A stretch of DNA of 64,000 bases from Niastella sp. OAS944 (GTDB lineage Bacteria > Bacteroidota > Bacteroidia > Chitinophagales > Chitinophagaceae). Shown here one piece after another: positions 35,228 to 44,367 of this stretch (positions are counted from its first letter, which is position 1; each line of letters starts with the position of its first letter). The position numbers and the translations under genes are program-made. The notes under the pieces are model-generated. The model saw only the letters and a program-made list of their open reading frames with translations, had not been told where the DNA came from and did not search any database. Where the stretch lies: positions 1,116,001 to 1,180,000 of the forward strand of contig JANUBW010000001.1 of the NCBI GenBank assembly GCA_024809215.1, in the 5' to 3' direction.

Positions 35228-36226
35228 CTAGCGTTTTCCAACCCAATGCGGATAAATAGGCACCTGTTCGCTTACTGCATCCAGTTTCAATAAGTGCTCA
35301 GGCAATAAGTTCCAGCCTGTGGCTTCAATATTCTCCAACAATTGTTTTTCATTACGGGCGCCTATTACAATATTTGATACCGTTTTATTTTGCAGCAGCC
35401 AGTTGATGGCGATCTGCGAAACGGTTTTACCTGTTTCTCCCGCTATTTGTACTAACACATCAACTACGTTGTACAAAAGTTCATCGGCTACCGGGGGCGC
35501 ACCAACCAGTCCGCCCGCTTTTATTCTGCCCTCTGGCAATGGGCTATCACGTTTGATCTTGCCAGTTAACCTACCCCAGCCCAGCGGGCTCCAAACCATA
35601 AGGCCCAGTCCCTGGTCTTGCAACATAGGCATCAATTCCTGCTCATAATCGCGCCCTATGAGCGAATAATATCCCTGGTAAATAATGTACTTCTCCAGGT
35701 TATTCCTTTCCGAAACAGCCAGCGATTTCATCAGCTGCCAGGCAGTAAAGTTTGAAGCGCCAATATACCGCACCTTGCCGCTAGTAACCAGGTAGTCTAA
35801 TGTTCGCAGGGTTTCTTCTACGGGCGTTTCATCATCGGGGCCATGCATAAAGAACACATCAATATAATCGGTACCCAGGCGTTTCAAACTGTCTTCGGCT
35901 TCTTTTATAAGGTGGTACCGGCTGCTGCCTCTATCGTTGGGATGTTCGCCCATGCTGTATGTTGCCTTAGTAGCAATGATCACTTTATTGCGCCGGCCCT
36001 TTATGACTTGGCCCAACACTTCTTCTGATGCCCCCTGTGAATACACATTGGCCGTATCAAAAAAATTAATGCCTCTTTCCAGTGAAATATCAACGAGGCG
36101 CGAAGCTTCTTTGGCATCGGTATCGCCCCAACGCTTAAAGAATTCATTGGTGCCGGCAAAGGTGCCTGTGCCTAAACTTAATACTGGTACTTTTAATCCT
36201 GATCTTCCTAAATTCCTGTATTCCAT
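35228..36226 (-). CDS. Aldo/keto reductase (Kv-beta/YghZ-like)
   Basis: 332-residue cytoplasmic NADPH-dependent oxidoreductase. Motifs: MEYRNLGRSGLKVPVLSLGT, FFDTANVYSQGASEEVLGQ with the catalytic Asp and Tyr, IIATKATYSMG with the catalytic Lys, DYIDVFFMHGPDDETP with the His, IGASNFTAWQL, and GLGLMVWSPLGWGRLTGK. The C-terminus has the cofactor-binding NIVIGARNEKQLLEN. Substrate unknown. It lies upstream of a Crp-type regulator on the same strand, separated by 84 bp. Confidence 0.93.
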   Translation of the reverse strand: MEYRNLGRSGLKVPVLSLGTGTFAGTNEFFKRWGDTDAKEASRLVDISLERGINFFDTANVYSQGASEEVLGQVIKGRRNKVIIATKATYSMGEHPNDRGSSRYHLIKEAEDSLKRLGTDYIDVFFMHGPDDETPVEETLRTLDYLVTSGKVRYIGASNFTAWQLMKSLAVSERNNLEKYIIYQGYYSLIGRDYEQELMPMLQDQGLGLMVWSPLGWGRLTGKIKRDSPLPEGRIKAGGLVGAPPVADELLYNVVDVLVQIAGETGKTVSQIAINWLLQNKTVSNIVIGARNEKQLLENIEATGWNLLPEHLLKLDAVSEQVPIYPHWVGKR

Positions 36227-36310
36227 TTTTTGTGAATTTTGTTATCACAAAACTCACAAACCGGCAAAAGGCTATAAAGGACATATATCACGTATTTGGT
36301 GTGATAAACA

Positions 36311-36877
36311 TCACGCGCCTGTCAGGCGGCTAAGCGTTTCGCGGGTTACACCCAGGTAAGATGCGATGAGGGATTTGGGAACACGTTGAAACAACCCGGG
36401 GTATTGGGTTAGAAGGTTTTCATAGCGGTCTTTTGCTGTACCGCTTATAAGGCATAATGTTCTATGTTGAAGTTCGATAAGATCAGCAGTTGTTTTCTTT
36501 CTAAAGAAGTATTCCATCTTACGCAGTTCCCGGCAAAGTTTTTCGCGGTTCTCTAAAGTAATAAAGAGGGTATCGCAATCTTCAAGACAATCAACCTGCA
36601 ATTTGGCAGGGGTTTTATCATGATAAGCCTTGGGATCGGTGATCCACCATTCCTGCATGGCGAATTGAATAATGTGCTCTTTGCCTTCGGGATTTATATG
36701 CGATGCTTTCATTAGGCCACTGAGCAGAAAATATTCATTATGCACATACTCCCCTTCCCTGATGATATTCTGATGCTTTTTAAATTTTATGGATGAGAAA
36801 TGCGAAAGCACCAGCTCATATTCTTCATCGGTTAATGGTACTATTTGTTCTATTTGTTTACGCAGGATGTTGCTCAT
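36311..36877 (-). CDS. Crp/Fnr-family transcriptional regulator
   Basis: 188 residues. An N-terminal cyclic-nucleotide-binding-like beta-roll (FKKHQNIIREGEYVHNEYFL, LSGLMKASHINPEGKEHIIQ) is followed by a C-terminal helix-turn-helix (RVPKSLIASYLGVTRETLSR). The phosphate-binding cassette residues of true CRP are not evident, so cAMP binding is doubtful; such shortened regulators are common in Bacteroidota. Transcribed toward the aldo/keto reductase gene. Confidence 0.9.
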   Translation of the reverse strand: MSNILRKQIEQIVPLTDEEYELVLSHFSSIKFKKHQNIIREGEYVHNEYFLLSGLMKASHINPEGKEHIIQFAMQEWWITDPKAYHDKTPAKLQVDCLEDCDTLFITLENREKLCRELRKMEYFFRKKTTADLIELQHRTLCLISGTAKDRYENLLTQYPGLFQRVPKSLIASYLGVTRETLSRLTGA

Positions 36878-36930
36878 GGGTGGCTGATTGTGGGTTTATA
36901 ACAATGTTGGCCGGCATTTGTTTGTAATGC

Positions 36931-36964
36931 AGAAAAGCGCCCCAATAATTTAGAGCGCCTTTCT
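36931..36964 (-). terminator. Terminator after the small basic repeat protein gene
   Basis: Minus-strand AGAAAGGCGC pairs with GCGCTTTTCT (one G-T pair) around an AT-rich loop; 24 bp past the stop codon. Confidence 0.7.
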
Positions 36965-36987
36965 GTTCATACTTTATACCACAGGCA

Positions 36988-37251
36988 TTAACTTTTCTTA
37001 TTTTCTTTAAACCGTTTGTCGGGGGTTCCGTCTTTTTTCTTGTGCTTAACAGTAGTATCGGCTGCAGCCTGATTCTTTTTGTAACGCATATCGGGCGTTC
37101 CATCTTTTTTTACGGGACCGGCAGTTGCATCTTTAGCCGGTGCTTTTTTAGTTTCTTTTTTAGCAACATCTTTTTTAGCCGGCGCGGTTTGGGCAAAGCC
37201 AATACCTGTACAGGCAAATAACATACAAAGAATAACCAGGATCTTTTTCAT
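36988..37251 (-). CDS. Small secreted basic protein, paralogue of the 34442-35140 protein
   Basis: 87 residues: signal peptide ending GFAQ, a Lys/Ala-rich linker, then two units of the KKDGTPDxRxKxN motif (KKDGTPDMRYKKNQAAADTT and KKKDGTPDKRFKENKKS). The signal peptide and final unit closely match the eight-repeat protein 2 kb away, so one probably arose from the other by duplication and repeat expansion. Function unknown. Confidence 0.85.
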   Translation of the reverse strand: MKKILVILCMLFACTGIGFAQTAPAKKDVAKKETKKAPAKDATAGPVKKDGTPDMRYKKNQAAADTTVKHKKKDGTPDKRFKENKKS

Positions 37252-37340
37252 AACTGTTACTTTTTGTTTAACTTAATATTCAAATGTAAACCCAAAAAAC
37301 CACACAAAACCTGCGTTAACTACCCATTAAAAAATACCTA

Positions 37341-38540
37341 TTGCCATCTGTAGCCGAACGAATAAAACAATTTAACAGTAATCGCCAGCCCCAATATACC
37401 GCCTTCAAATACCGGGCAATGGCCAAAGATGCATTTACCTTTTACCGGGGCACAGCCCATGTATTTTACGATGATCTGCTGCATGTAAACCCGTTGCCTG
37501 CATCGCCGCTCGCCTGGATCTGCGGTGATCTGCATATTGAGAATTTTGGCAGTTACAAAGGTGATAACAGGCTGGTTTACTTCGACATCAACGATTTTGA
37601 TGAATCCCTGCTGGCCCCTGTAGCCTTTGACCTTACCCGAATGGCAACAAGTATTGTTGTTGCGCTTGTTGTAATGGGCGCCACCAATACAGCGGCTAAA
37701 AACATGGCGCTCCACTTTCTTAAGACATATTCAGCGGTATTAGCCAAAGGCCGGAGCCGGTATATTGAACCGCAAACCGCCAGCGGCATTGTACGCAGCT
37801 TTTTACTAAAAGTGAGCGAACGCAGGCAAAAAGAACTGGTAAAAGAACGCACTATTAAAAAAGACGGACAACTGGCTCTTTATATAGATAACGAGCGGCT
37901 TTTCAAATTAGACAGATCGTTAAGATCGGCCTTATGTGACTTCGCTTTTACCTGGATGCATAACAGCGCGCATCAACACCAGTTTCAGGTAATAGATGCC
38001 GGGTTTCGGTTAGCCGGTACAGGCAGCATTGGCCAAAAGCGTTACCTTTTTTTACTGGAACGGGTAAACGGTGAACGTAAATACCTGTTGCTCGATATGA
38101 AACATGCCCAACAACCTGTATTGCAATCACAGCTATCTGTTAAACAACCCCAATGGTCATCAGAAGCTGAACGCATAGTGGCCATTCAGGAACGAATGCA
38201 AAACATTTCACCCGCATTATTGGGTGTTGGCATATTTAAAAATGAATCATACGTACTAAAAGAGATGCAGCCCACGGCCGATAAAATAAACTTTGCTGCA
38301 CTGGAAAACAGGTACAACCATATTGAAGATGTATTGAGTAACATGGCCCTGGTGGCAGCCTCGGCCCATTTAAGAAGTTCGGGCCGGCAGGGGGCTGCTG
38401 TCTCCGATGAGTTGATTGAATTTGGGCGGAATGGTTCGTGGGTAGAACCTATCATCAATTATGCCTTACAATATGCCAGCCAGGTAAAAACTGATCATCA
38501 GCTTTACCTGGAGGCTTACCGTGCGGGATTCTTTAAATAA
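37341..38540 (+). CDS. DUF2252 family protein
   Basis: 399-residue cytoplasmic protein with the DUF2252 signatures KDAFTFYRGTAHVFYDDL, WICGDLHIENFGSYKG, YFDINDFDESLLAPVAFDLT and RMATSIVVALVVMG. The CGDLHxENFG and DFD motifs resemble aminoglycoside phosphotransferase-type kinase folds, so a small-molecule kinase activity is possible but unproven. The start appears to be TTG at 37341 (TTGCCATCTGTAGCC): it gives the usual N-terminus PSVAERIKQFNSN, and no in-frame ATG lies before the conserved region. Ends at a bidirectional terminator shared with the convergent BACON gene. Confidence 0.9.
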   Translation: MPSVAERIKQFNSNRQPQYTAFKYRAMAKDAFTFYRGTAHVFYDDLLHVNPLPASPLAWICGDLHIENFGSYKGDNRLVYFDINDFDESLLAPVAFDLTRMATSIVVALVVMGATNTAAKNMALHFLKTYSAVLAKGRSRYIEPQTASGIVRSFLLKVSERRQKELVKERTIKKDGQLALYIDNERLFKLDRSLRSALCDFAFTWMHNSAHQHQFQVIDAGFRLAGTGSIGQKRYLFLLERVNGERKYLLLDMKHAQQPVLQSQLSVKQPQWSSEAERIVAIQERMQNISPALLGVGIFKNESYVLKEMQPTADKINFAALENRYNHIEDVLSNMALVAASAHLRSSGRQGAAVSDELIEFGRNGSWVEPIINYALQYASQVKTDHQLYLEAYRAGFFK

Positions 38541-38544
38541 AAAT

Positions 38545-38578
38545 AGTAAGGCTCCCCATTGTGTTGGAGAGCCTTACT
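38545..38578. terminator. Bidirectional terminator between convergent genes
   Basis: AGTAAGGCTC and GAGCCTTACT are exact complements (10-bp stem, 14-nt loop), with A-rich DNA before and T-rich DNA after, so it can serve both the DUF2252 gene and the BACON lipoprotein gene. Confidence 0.88.
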
Positions 38579-38592
38579 ACCATTATTTTTTA

Positions 38593-40143
38593 TTATTTAC
38601 ATTTTACAACCCAGCCTTTTGAAATGCCGTTGATGCCTGTTACATCACCGCCATCGGCTGAGGCATATCCGGCAATTACAAAACTGCCATCAGCGGAAGA
38701 AACAACTGCGCCTGGCAACTCTTGGCCCGGACCGCCAAAGGAGCGTTGCCATAATTTTTTACCAGTATTGGTTAGCTTTACAGCCCAAAGATCTTTATCG
38801 CCATGATTACCGGTAACATCACCGTCACTGCCATTAGAAAATCCTAAAGCTATATAACCGCCATCAGCTAATTGAGTTATTGAATATCCTTCATCCCAGC
38901 GACCACTGCCTAAAGTAGCCTGCCACGTTTTTTGACCATTGTTATCTAATTTCAACACCCATACATCATCATCACTGCCATGCAGGCCATTTGCATCGCC
39001 ATCGTTACTTTTAGTACTGCCAATTAAAATGCTGCCGCCATCTTTTGTTGCAATGATGTCGTCAGCACCATCACTTTGTGAGCCGCCATATAATTTGGTC
39101 CAGATCTTATTGCCGCTGGCATCTAGCTTGAATACAACCACATCAGCACTTCCGTGTCCACCGCTGATATCGCCATCATTGCTGCTTGAATATCCCGCAA
39201 GCAAATAACCACCATCGGCGGTTGTGGTTAAGGTACCATTCCCGTCATAAGCAGAACCACCAAATGTTTTTTTCCATACCTCCTGGCCGCTGGCGTCTAA
39301 CTTAAACAATAAAATATCCTGCCCGGCTATACCTGCTATCAGATAGCCGCCATCAGCAGTATTTAAAACCTTATTACCCGAACCGCCAAAAAACTTTTCC
39401 CAGGCTATACTACCATCCGCATTCAGTTTGATAACGCTTAAATCAGAACCAATATAAGCACCCTGGGCGTTGAGAACATTTCTATTTCCCGTTGCTATAT
39501 ATCCGCCATCCGGCGTTTTTGTAATTGAAAAAAGAAAGCCCATTGCATTGGCAAGCGTCTCCCATACCTTGTTACCATTGGCATCCGTTTTAAATACCCA
39601 GCATTTGCCAAGGCTTGCTCCCGGAACCTGGCAAGATCCGGAAAATACATAACCACCATCGGTATCCACCATTACACTCTCGATGGAACTGTAAGTGCCG
39701 GCAGTAAATGCCTTTTGCCAAAGCATGGTATAAAGCTGTTGGTTAACTGTTATAACCTTTGGCGTTACAGTAGATGAACCTACAGGCGATATGGTTATAG
39801 TACCTGTTTTCGTTGCGCTTGTATTATCGGCTATTACCGATAGCTTAACAACCGTGGCACCCGAACCTCCTTTCAATGTATCTAACTTCAACCAGGTTTC
39901 AGCACCTGCAGAAAGTGTGATTGCCCAATCGATGCCCGACTGAACAGTGAATGTATCAACAAAACCGGCAATAGTGCCTACCTCCATAGCCGGCCGGCTG
40001 ATGGTAAGCGTAGATGTAGATGGGTTTGATGGATTACCAGGGATCGTAGGCGTTGTACCGTCAGGATTATCAATTGAGCCTTCTTTTTGACAGGAACTTG
40101 CAATGACAAGGGTTGTCAATGCAGAAAACAAATACCGTTTCAT
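38593..40143 (-). CDS. BACON-domain lipoprotein with beta-propeller-like repeats
   Basis: 516-residue surface lipoprotein (signal ending ASSC). A Pro/Ser/Thr linker is followed by a BACON domain (FTVQSGIDWAITLSAGAETW, NTSATKTGTITIS, VITVNQQ), then about six repeats of roughly 55 residues with the pattern DGGYLLAGYSSSNDGD followed by VVFKLDASGNKIWTKLYGGS. The repeats resemble six- to eight-bladed propellers common in Bacteroidota outer surface proteins. BACON domains are linked to glycan or mucin binding. Ligand not identifiable. Confidence 0.88.
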   Translation of the reverse strand: MKRYLFSALTTLVIASSCQKEGSIDNPDGTTPTIPGNPSNPSTSTLTISRPAMEVGTIAGFVDTFTVQSGIDWAITLSAGAETWLKLDTLKGGSGATVVKLSVIADNTSATKTGTITISPVGSSTVTPKVITVNQQLYTMLWQKAFTAGTYSSIESVMVDTDGGYVFSGSCQVPGASLGKCWVFKTDANGNKVWETLANAMGFLFSITKTPDGGYIATGNRNVLNAQGAYIGSDLSVIKLNADGSIAWEKFFGGSGNKVLNTADGGYLIAGIAGQDILLFKLDASGQEVWKKTFGGSAYDGNGTLTTTADGGYLLAGYSSSNDGDISGGHGSADVVVFKLDASGNKIWTKLYGGSQSDGADDIIATKDGGSILIGSTKSNDGDANGLHGSDDDVWVLKLDNNGQKTWQATLGSGRWDEGYSITQLADGGYIALGFSNGSDGDVTGNHGDKDLWAVKLTNTGKKLWQRSFGGPGQELPGAVVSSADGSFVIAGYASADGGDVTGINGISKGWVVKCK

Positions 40144-40244
40144 ACAAAGGTGTGGTTAGGGGTTAAACGTTAAACCGGAAATGCAACCGGCAACCCCCAT
40201 AACGGTATAGTAGTCTGTTAAGTATTATTGCTGATCAAAATATT

Positions 40245-40270
40245 AAAAAAATACCCCCGCAATGCGGGGG
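40245..40270 (-). terminator. Terminator of the TPR-AAA+ / TPR-membrane operon
   Basis: Minus-strand CCCCCGC-ATT-GCGGGGG stem followed directly by TATTTTTTT, 28 bp past the stop of the membrane protein gene. Confidence 0.9.
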
Positions 40271-40297
40271 GGGTAAGTACTTTCTCCTAAAATAAAA

Positions 40298-41551
40298 TTA
40301 TCTATTATTACTTCTTATTACCAAAAAGTTGGCAATAAACTGGAAGGCAACAAAACCAATCAGGAATACCGTTGCCAGGTTCTCGAACAATGCCAGGTTA
40401 CCGTTAAATGCAGCACCTAGAGCACCAAGCCCTATCACCGCCATGGCAATGGTATAGATCATAAACGCATTATACTTTGCAGGCATAAACATTACCCCAA
40501 GCGGTATCATCATAACAAACCCATAAGCCGCAACGAAAAGATATCGTTCATCACCCAATAACGCATACGCTATTAAACCGCCTACCAAAATGGCCAGGCT
40601 TATTGCTACAAAGTTGGAGCTTATTTTCTCCTGTTTGTTGAGCATGAATTTACCATACGGATTGAACCGCAGGAATAAATTACTCAATGGCCGTATTACC
40701 CAGGTTGAAAATGCAAAGATCGTTAGCGCAATTATTATCGGAAATAAAAAAGGTTCAAGGGCAGGGTTCGATTTAGACAATTGATTTAATGCCCGGGTGC
40801 CAAAATAAAGCCCCAGGATAACACCCCACTGGTATTTGGCCGACAGGTTACCTATCCAAAAAGCATATCTTAAAAACAACCTGTAAATAAGGTATTTTGC
40901 TTTTAGCGCCTCTATCATTCCCTTTTGCGCATAGTCGTAATTGGGATTGTTCTTCAACGCTTCTTTAAAATGCTTCAGCGCTTTTTTATGATCGCCTTTT
41001 TCCAACAATCCCCAGCCATAGTTGGCATGGGTATATGCATTGTTGGGGTCCTGTCTTAATGCACCTTCTATGGTTTGAAAAGATTCTTCCTTTCTATTTA
41101 GTTTTATCAATACCGTGCTTCGCACATTCAATGCCAGCAGGTCTTCGGGATCAATTTCCAATGCCTGGTTGGCCAGGTTTAATGATTCCTCATATTGCTT
41201 GCGGGCTAATTTAATATTGGCAAACCAGGCAAAATAATCGGCGGTGTATGGGTCAAGCGAAATAGATTGCTGAATACTTTTTTCCGCATCATCATACTTG
41301 TCTTTCTGAATATCGATCCTCGATTTCATAAAGTATAAATGAGCGGTATCGGGTGAAAGCCCAATGGCATCTTCGATAATGCTTTCTGCTTTATCTATTC
41401 TATCCTGTTGAAGATTCAGTTCTGCCAGCAATGCCAGGTAGTGAATGTTAGTGGGTTCCTGTGCCAGTAACTGCCGCAGGATCTTCTCTGCTGCGTCGTA
41501 TTTTTTTTGCTGAATGAGAATGCCAACTTTCGAAAGACTGTGCTCCGTCAT
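40298..41551 (-). CDS. TPR protein with C-terminal membrane domain
   Basis: 417 residues. Residues 1-200 hold about five to six tetratricopeptide repeats (AEKILRQLLAQEPTNIHYLA, AESIIEDAIGLSPDTAHLYF, ALKHFKEALKNNPNYDYAQK). Then five or six transmembrane helices follow (YQWGVILGLYFGTRAL, LFPIIIALTIFAFSTWVI, FVAISLAILVGGLIAYALLG, LATVFLIGFVAFQFIANFLV). The start lies 1 bp after the stop of the AAA+ gene, so the two are one translational unit. It probably acts as membrane anchor or substrate adaptor for the ATPase. Function unknown. Confidence 0.88.
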   Translation of the reverse strand: MTEHSLSKVGILIQQKKYDAAEKILRQLLAQEPTNIHYLALLAELNLQQDRIDKAESIIEDAIGLSPDTAHLYFMKSRIDIQKDKYDDAEKSIQQSISLDPYTADYFAWFANIKLARKQYEESLNLANQALEIDPEDLLALNVRSTVLIKLNRKEESFQTIEGALRQDPNNAYTHANYGWGLLEKGDHKKALKHFKEALKNNPNYDYAQKGMIEALKAKYLIYRLFLRYAFWIGNLSAKYQWGVILGLYFGTRALNQLSKSNPALEPFLFPIIIALTIFAFSTWVIRPLSNLFLRFNPYGKFMLNKQEKISSNFVAISLAILVGGLIAYALLGDERYLFVAAYGFVMMIPLGVMFMPAKYNAFMIYTIAMAVIGLGALGAAFNGNLALFENLATVFLIGFVAFQFIANFLVIRSNNR

Positions 41552-41552
41552 G

Positions 41553-42869
41553 TCACTTTTTTATTTTTAAATAGGATAGAATATCATCGTACAAACCGGA
41601 GTCGTTGGCGAACATGGCAAAATTCTTTGCCGTAGTGAACCATTCCTGTGTACTGGCTTTATGTTTTTTTACCGCATTCAGCAGATCTTTTGTTTCAATT
41701 GGCTTTGGAACGCCGTCTGCGAAAGAGGATTCTAATTTCAATTCAATGGCGATATCGATGATGGCATCTATATCGGCGCCCGAATAGTGTTCTGTTTTTT
41801 TAGCCAGCTGCGAATAATCGATAGCATCAGTTGGTTTATTCTTCAACTTTAATTGCAGTATCGATTGGCGGGTGGTTTCATCTGGCGGTGGAACAAAAAC
41901 GATCCTGTCGAACCGGCCCGGTCTTCTAAACGCAGGGTCAAGGTTCCAGGGTGTATTGGTAGCGCCAATGATGAGCACACCTTCATTGCTTTTGTCGATA
42001 CCATCCAGCTCCTGTAAGAATTGATTGATCAAATGCCGGCCGGCAGATTGTTTCATATCGCTTCTGCTGGCGCCCAATGCATCTATTTCATCAATGAATA
42101 AAATACAGGGTGTGTTGTACCGGGCCAGCTCAAAGATCTCATGCAGGTTCTTTTCGCTGTTACCGATCCACATATCGAGAATATCATTCAAGCCAACGCT
42201 AATGAATTTGGCGTTCACCTGTCCGGCCGTTGCTTTTGCCAAAAAGGTTTTACCGCAGCCGGGCGGGCCATACAATAAGATACCGCCGCCGATCTTTTTG
42301 CCATAAGCCTTGTACAATTCAGGATGCATCAACGGCTTTATGATCTTTAATTCGATCTCTTTTTTCACTGCGTCCATACCACCCACATCGCTGAAGTTGA
42401 TGGAAGGCTTTTGCAGAAAACGGCTGTCATACATTTCTTCGTCTTCTTCGGGTTCGCTGGTGGGGCGGCCGCCTTTTACCCTAAGCTGGCTGTCGAGCTC
42501 TTCATCATAAAAATTAGGGTCGATTGATAAAACCCTTTTATATGTTTCAATGGCCTTGGCTATTGAGTTTTCTTTCAATAACCCTTTTGCGTATAATGTA
42601 AGGGCATCGATATTGGCACTGTGATGTTCTATAAATTCTTCCAGTATCACGTTACAGGCTGAATAATTACCCTTGTGGAAGAACACTTTTGCCAACCCGA
42701 TCTTGGCCATTGTATCGTTTGCATATTTCAACACCTGCGTATATTCCGCTTCGGCTTCCTCCAACCGGTTCATCGCCAGCAGGGTATCGGCCAGCAGCAT
42801 CCTCAGGGGCGTATTGCCGGGCGAATGTTTCAGGGCTTCCCGTAAACTATTTATGGTACTGTCGTTCAT
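41553..42869 (-). CDS. AAA+ ATPase with N-terminal TPR domain
   Basis: 438 residues, cytoplasmic. The N-terminal third has TPR-like helices (TPLRMLLADTLLAMNRLEEA, ALTLYAKGLLKENSIAKAIE). A classical AAA module of the Cdc48/Vps4 type follows: SDVGGMDAVKKEIELKI, Walker A GPPGCGKT, pore-loop region AKFISVGLNDILDMWIGNSE, Walker B CILFIDEIDALG, sensor 1 IIGATNTPWNLD, arginine fingers RRPGRFDR, sensor 2 YSGADIDAIID. All ATPase motifs are intact. Replacement of the usual N-domain by TPRs and coupling to a TPR membrane protein suggest a remodelling machine for a membrane-bound client. Confidence 0.93.
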   Translation of the reverse strand: MNDSTINSLREALKHSPGNTPLRMLLADTLLAMNRLEEAEAEYTQVLKYANDTMAKIGLAKVFFHKGNYSACNVILEEFIEHHSANIDALTLYAKGLLKENSIAKAIETYKRVLSIDPNFYDEELDSQLRVKGGRPTSEPEEDEEMYDSRFLQKPSINFSDVGGMDAVKKEIELKIIKPLMHPELYKAYGKKIGGGILLYGPPGCGKTFLAKATAGQVNAKFISVGLNDILDMWIGNSEKNLHEIFELARYNTPCILFIDEIDALGASRSDMKQSAGRHLINQFLQELDGIDKSNEGVLIIGATNTPWNLDPAFRRPGRFDRIVFVPPPDETTRQSILQLKLKNKPTDAIDYSQLAKKTEHYSGADIDAIIDIAIELKLESSFADGVPKPIETKDLLNAVKKHKASTQEWFTTAKNFAMFANDSGLYDDILSYLKIKK

Positions 42870-43016
42870 TCTCTTTTGTATTACTGTCGTCTTAAATATT
42901 TATTAATGGAACGTTAAAATTACCGGCAATGTTTAGCCAATGTAGCTTCTATTCAAAAACGGGCGAAATATACAAAATAGGCGTCGTATTTTAGTGCAAA
43001 CACGCCCGCCAAATAT

Positions 43017-43832
43017 ATGAAGCCCCTCCTTTGTTTAACCGTAATACTGTTATTCGGCTGTAAACATAAACCATTAGCCCCGCAAAATACTTCGCCGGTT
43101 GATACAACCAAACAACCGGTTAAAACTAAAATTGCACTACCTGCATCAAAAGTTGAACGGAATAAATACCATATCGATAAGGATACGGTTTATATACGTA
43201 CATCGTATGGTGATACAATCATTTATTCACGGGAACAATTCAATGACATCATTGATAATTTTCCTGAACTGTATTCACCTGAAGTGACCAATCCCGATTC
43301 AACATTTGCCAGCGGCAAAATATGGGTCAACCTGATTGATTCACTTGGTAATGATAAGACTATTACGTTTGGCTCTGAACAGGGCCAGGACCGATATTAT
43401 ATTTTATATGCCTGGTTCCTTAAGAACAAACAGGGCATTGCTAAATATGCAGTAAGAAGAAAAAAGCTGCTCGACGTGTACCGAACATTGAACCACATTT
43501 TTGGGCGGTTAAATTATGGTGGAACTTATTTTGGCCATCAATATGCCCGGATAGAAGGCTATGCCGAGTTTGCTGTTTACTGGTATAACCATACCCCGGA
43601 GTTTTTTGAAAGACCGTACGATATATCAAAACAAAAGACACATTATATTGAAGGGCTTAAACAACTTATACGCGACGAAGTAAGCATCGACGAAAATCTT
43701 TTTACAGAAGAAGACAGAAGAAAAAGAGTAAATGAGTTGTTCAGGGAGGTAAATCACCTGAACAAACTCATTACTGATATTTTCTATTTGCGAATGGCTA
43801 AATCATTTCAAATTGAGAAATACCGGGGCTAG
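43017..43832 (+). CDS. Hypothetical lipoprotein
   Basis: 271 residues; lipoprotein signal MKPLLCLTVILLFGC. The body has no domain I recognise. It contains DTVYIRTSYGDTIIYSREQF, a KIWVNLIDSLGNDKTITFGS stretch and a helical C-terminus (FREVNHLNKLITDIFYLRMA). Aromatic-rich segment GGTYFGHQYARIEGYAEFAV lies mid-protein. Divergent from the AAA+ gene and convergent with the DinB gene. Probably periplasm-facing. Confidence 0.75.
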   Translation: MKPLLCLTVILLFGCKHKPLAPQNTSPVDTTKQPVKTKIALPASKVERNKYHIDKDTVYIRTSYGDTIIYSREQFNDIIDNFPELYSPEVTNPDSTFASGKIWVNLIDSLGNDKTITFGSEQGQDRYYILYAWFLKNKQGIAKYAVRRKKLLDVYRTLNHIFGRLNYGGTYFGHQYARIEGYAEFAVYWYNHTPEFFERPYDISKQKTHYIEGLKQLIRDEVSIDENLFTEEDRRKRVNELFREVNHLNKLITDIFYLRMAKSFQIEKYRG

Positions 43833-43842
43833 GTCATCCCCC

Positions 43843-44367
43843 TTAACTTCCTTTACGTAATCCGAAATCGTAACGCTGGTCTACAATTCGCTTTATCATT
43901 CCAATTTGCCCGCAATGGTACATGGTGTGTTTAATGTTCCAGTCGAGCGCTTCGTATTTTGTTTTTGCAATGGGATGCGGCGTTGGCGAAGGAACAAGCG
44001 GTTGCTCCAGATCGGCATCAGTAAGCGAACTGATAACCTCTATTGATCTTTTTTGAATAAACATCAGTTTATCGTGCAGCTCCTGTGGTTTTGTAACGCC
44101 TATAGAATCTTTAGGGTCTGCATTGGTGAACAGCTTATCGTACTGTTGCAACGGCACAACGGGAAATACATCTTTCAGGTGGCCAACGATCACCATAACT
44201 GAATGAAAGTAATGGCTCATGATGAGATGGCCTGCCTGCCAGGTCACCGTTGTTCCGGCCACCTCTGGCAAAACATCCCATTTCTGCGGTGGAATTGAAT
44301 GCAATAATTTGTTCGTCCAGCTATATGCATCATCGGTTTGTTTTGCCAATAATTCTACTGTATTCAT
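43843..44367 (-). CDS. DinB-family (DfsB-like) metal-binding protein
   Basis: 174 residues, cytoplasmic four-helix bundle of the DinB superfamily. The three metal-ligand positions are probably His in WQAGHLIMSHYF and His in NIKHTMYHCGQ. Helix patterns ELLAKQTDDAYSWTNKLLHS and QELHDKLMFIQKRSIEVISS fit the family. Members include thiol S-transferases and DNA-damage-induced proteins, so the role here is open. Its start overlaps the upstream membrane protein gene by 38 bp, implying coupled translation. Confidence 0.85.
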   Translation of the reverse strand: MNTVELLAKQTDDAYSWTNKLLHSIPPQKWDVLPEVAGTTVTWQAGHLIMSHYFHSVMVIVGHLKDVFPVVPLQQYDKLFTNADPKDSIGVTKPQELHDKLMFIQKRSIEVISSLTDADLEQPLVPSPTPHPIAKTKYEALDWNIKHTMYHCGQIGMIKRIVDQRYDFGLRKGS

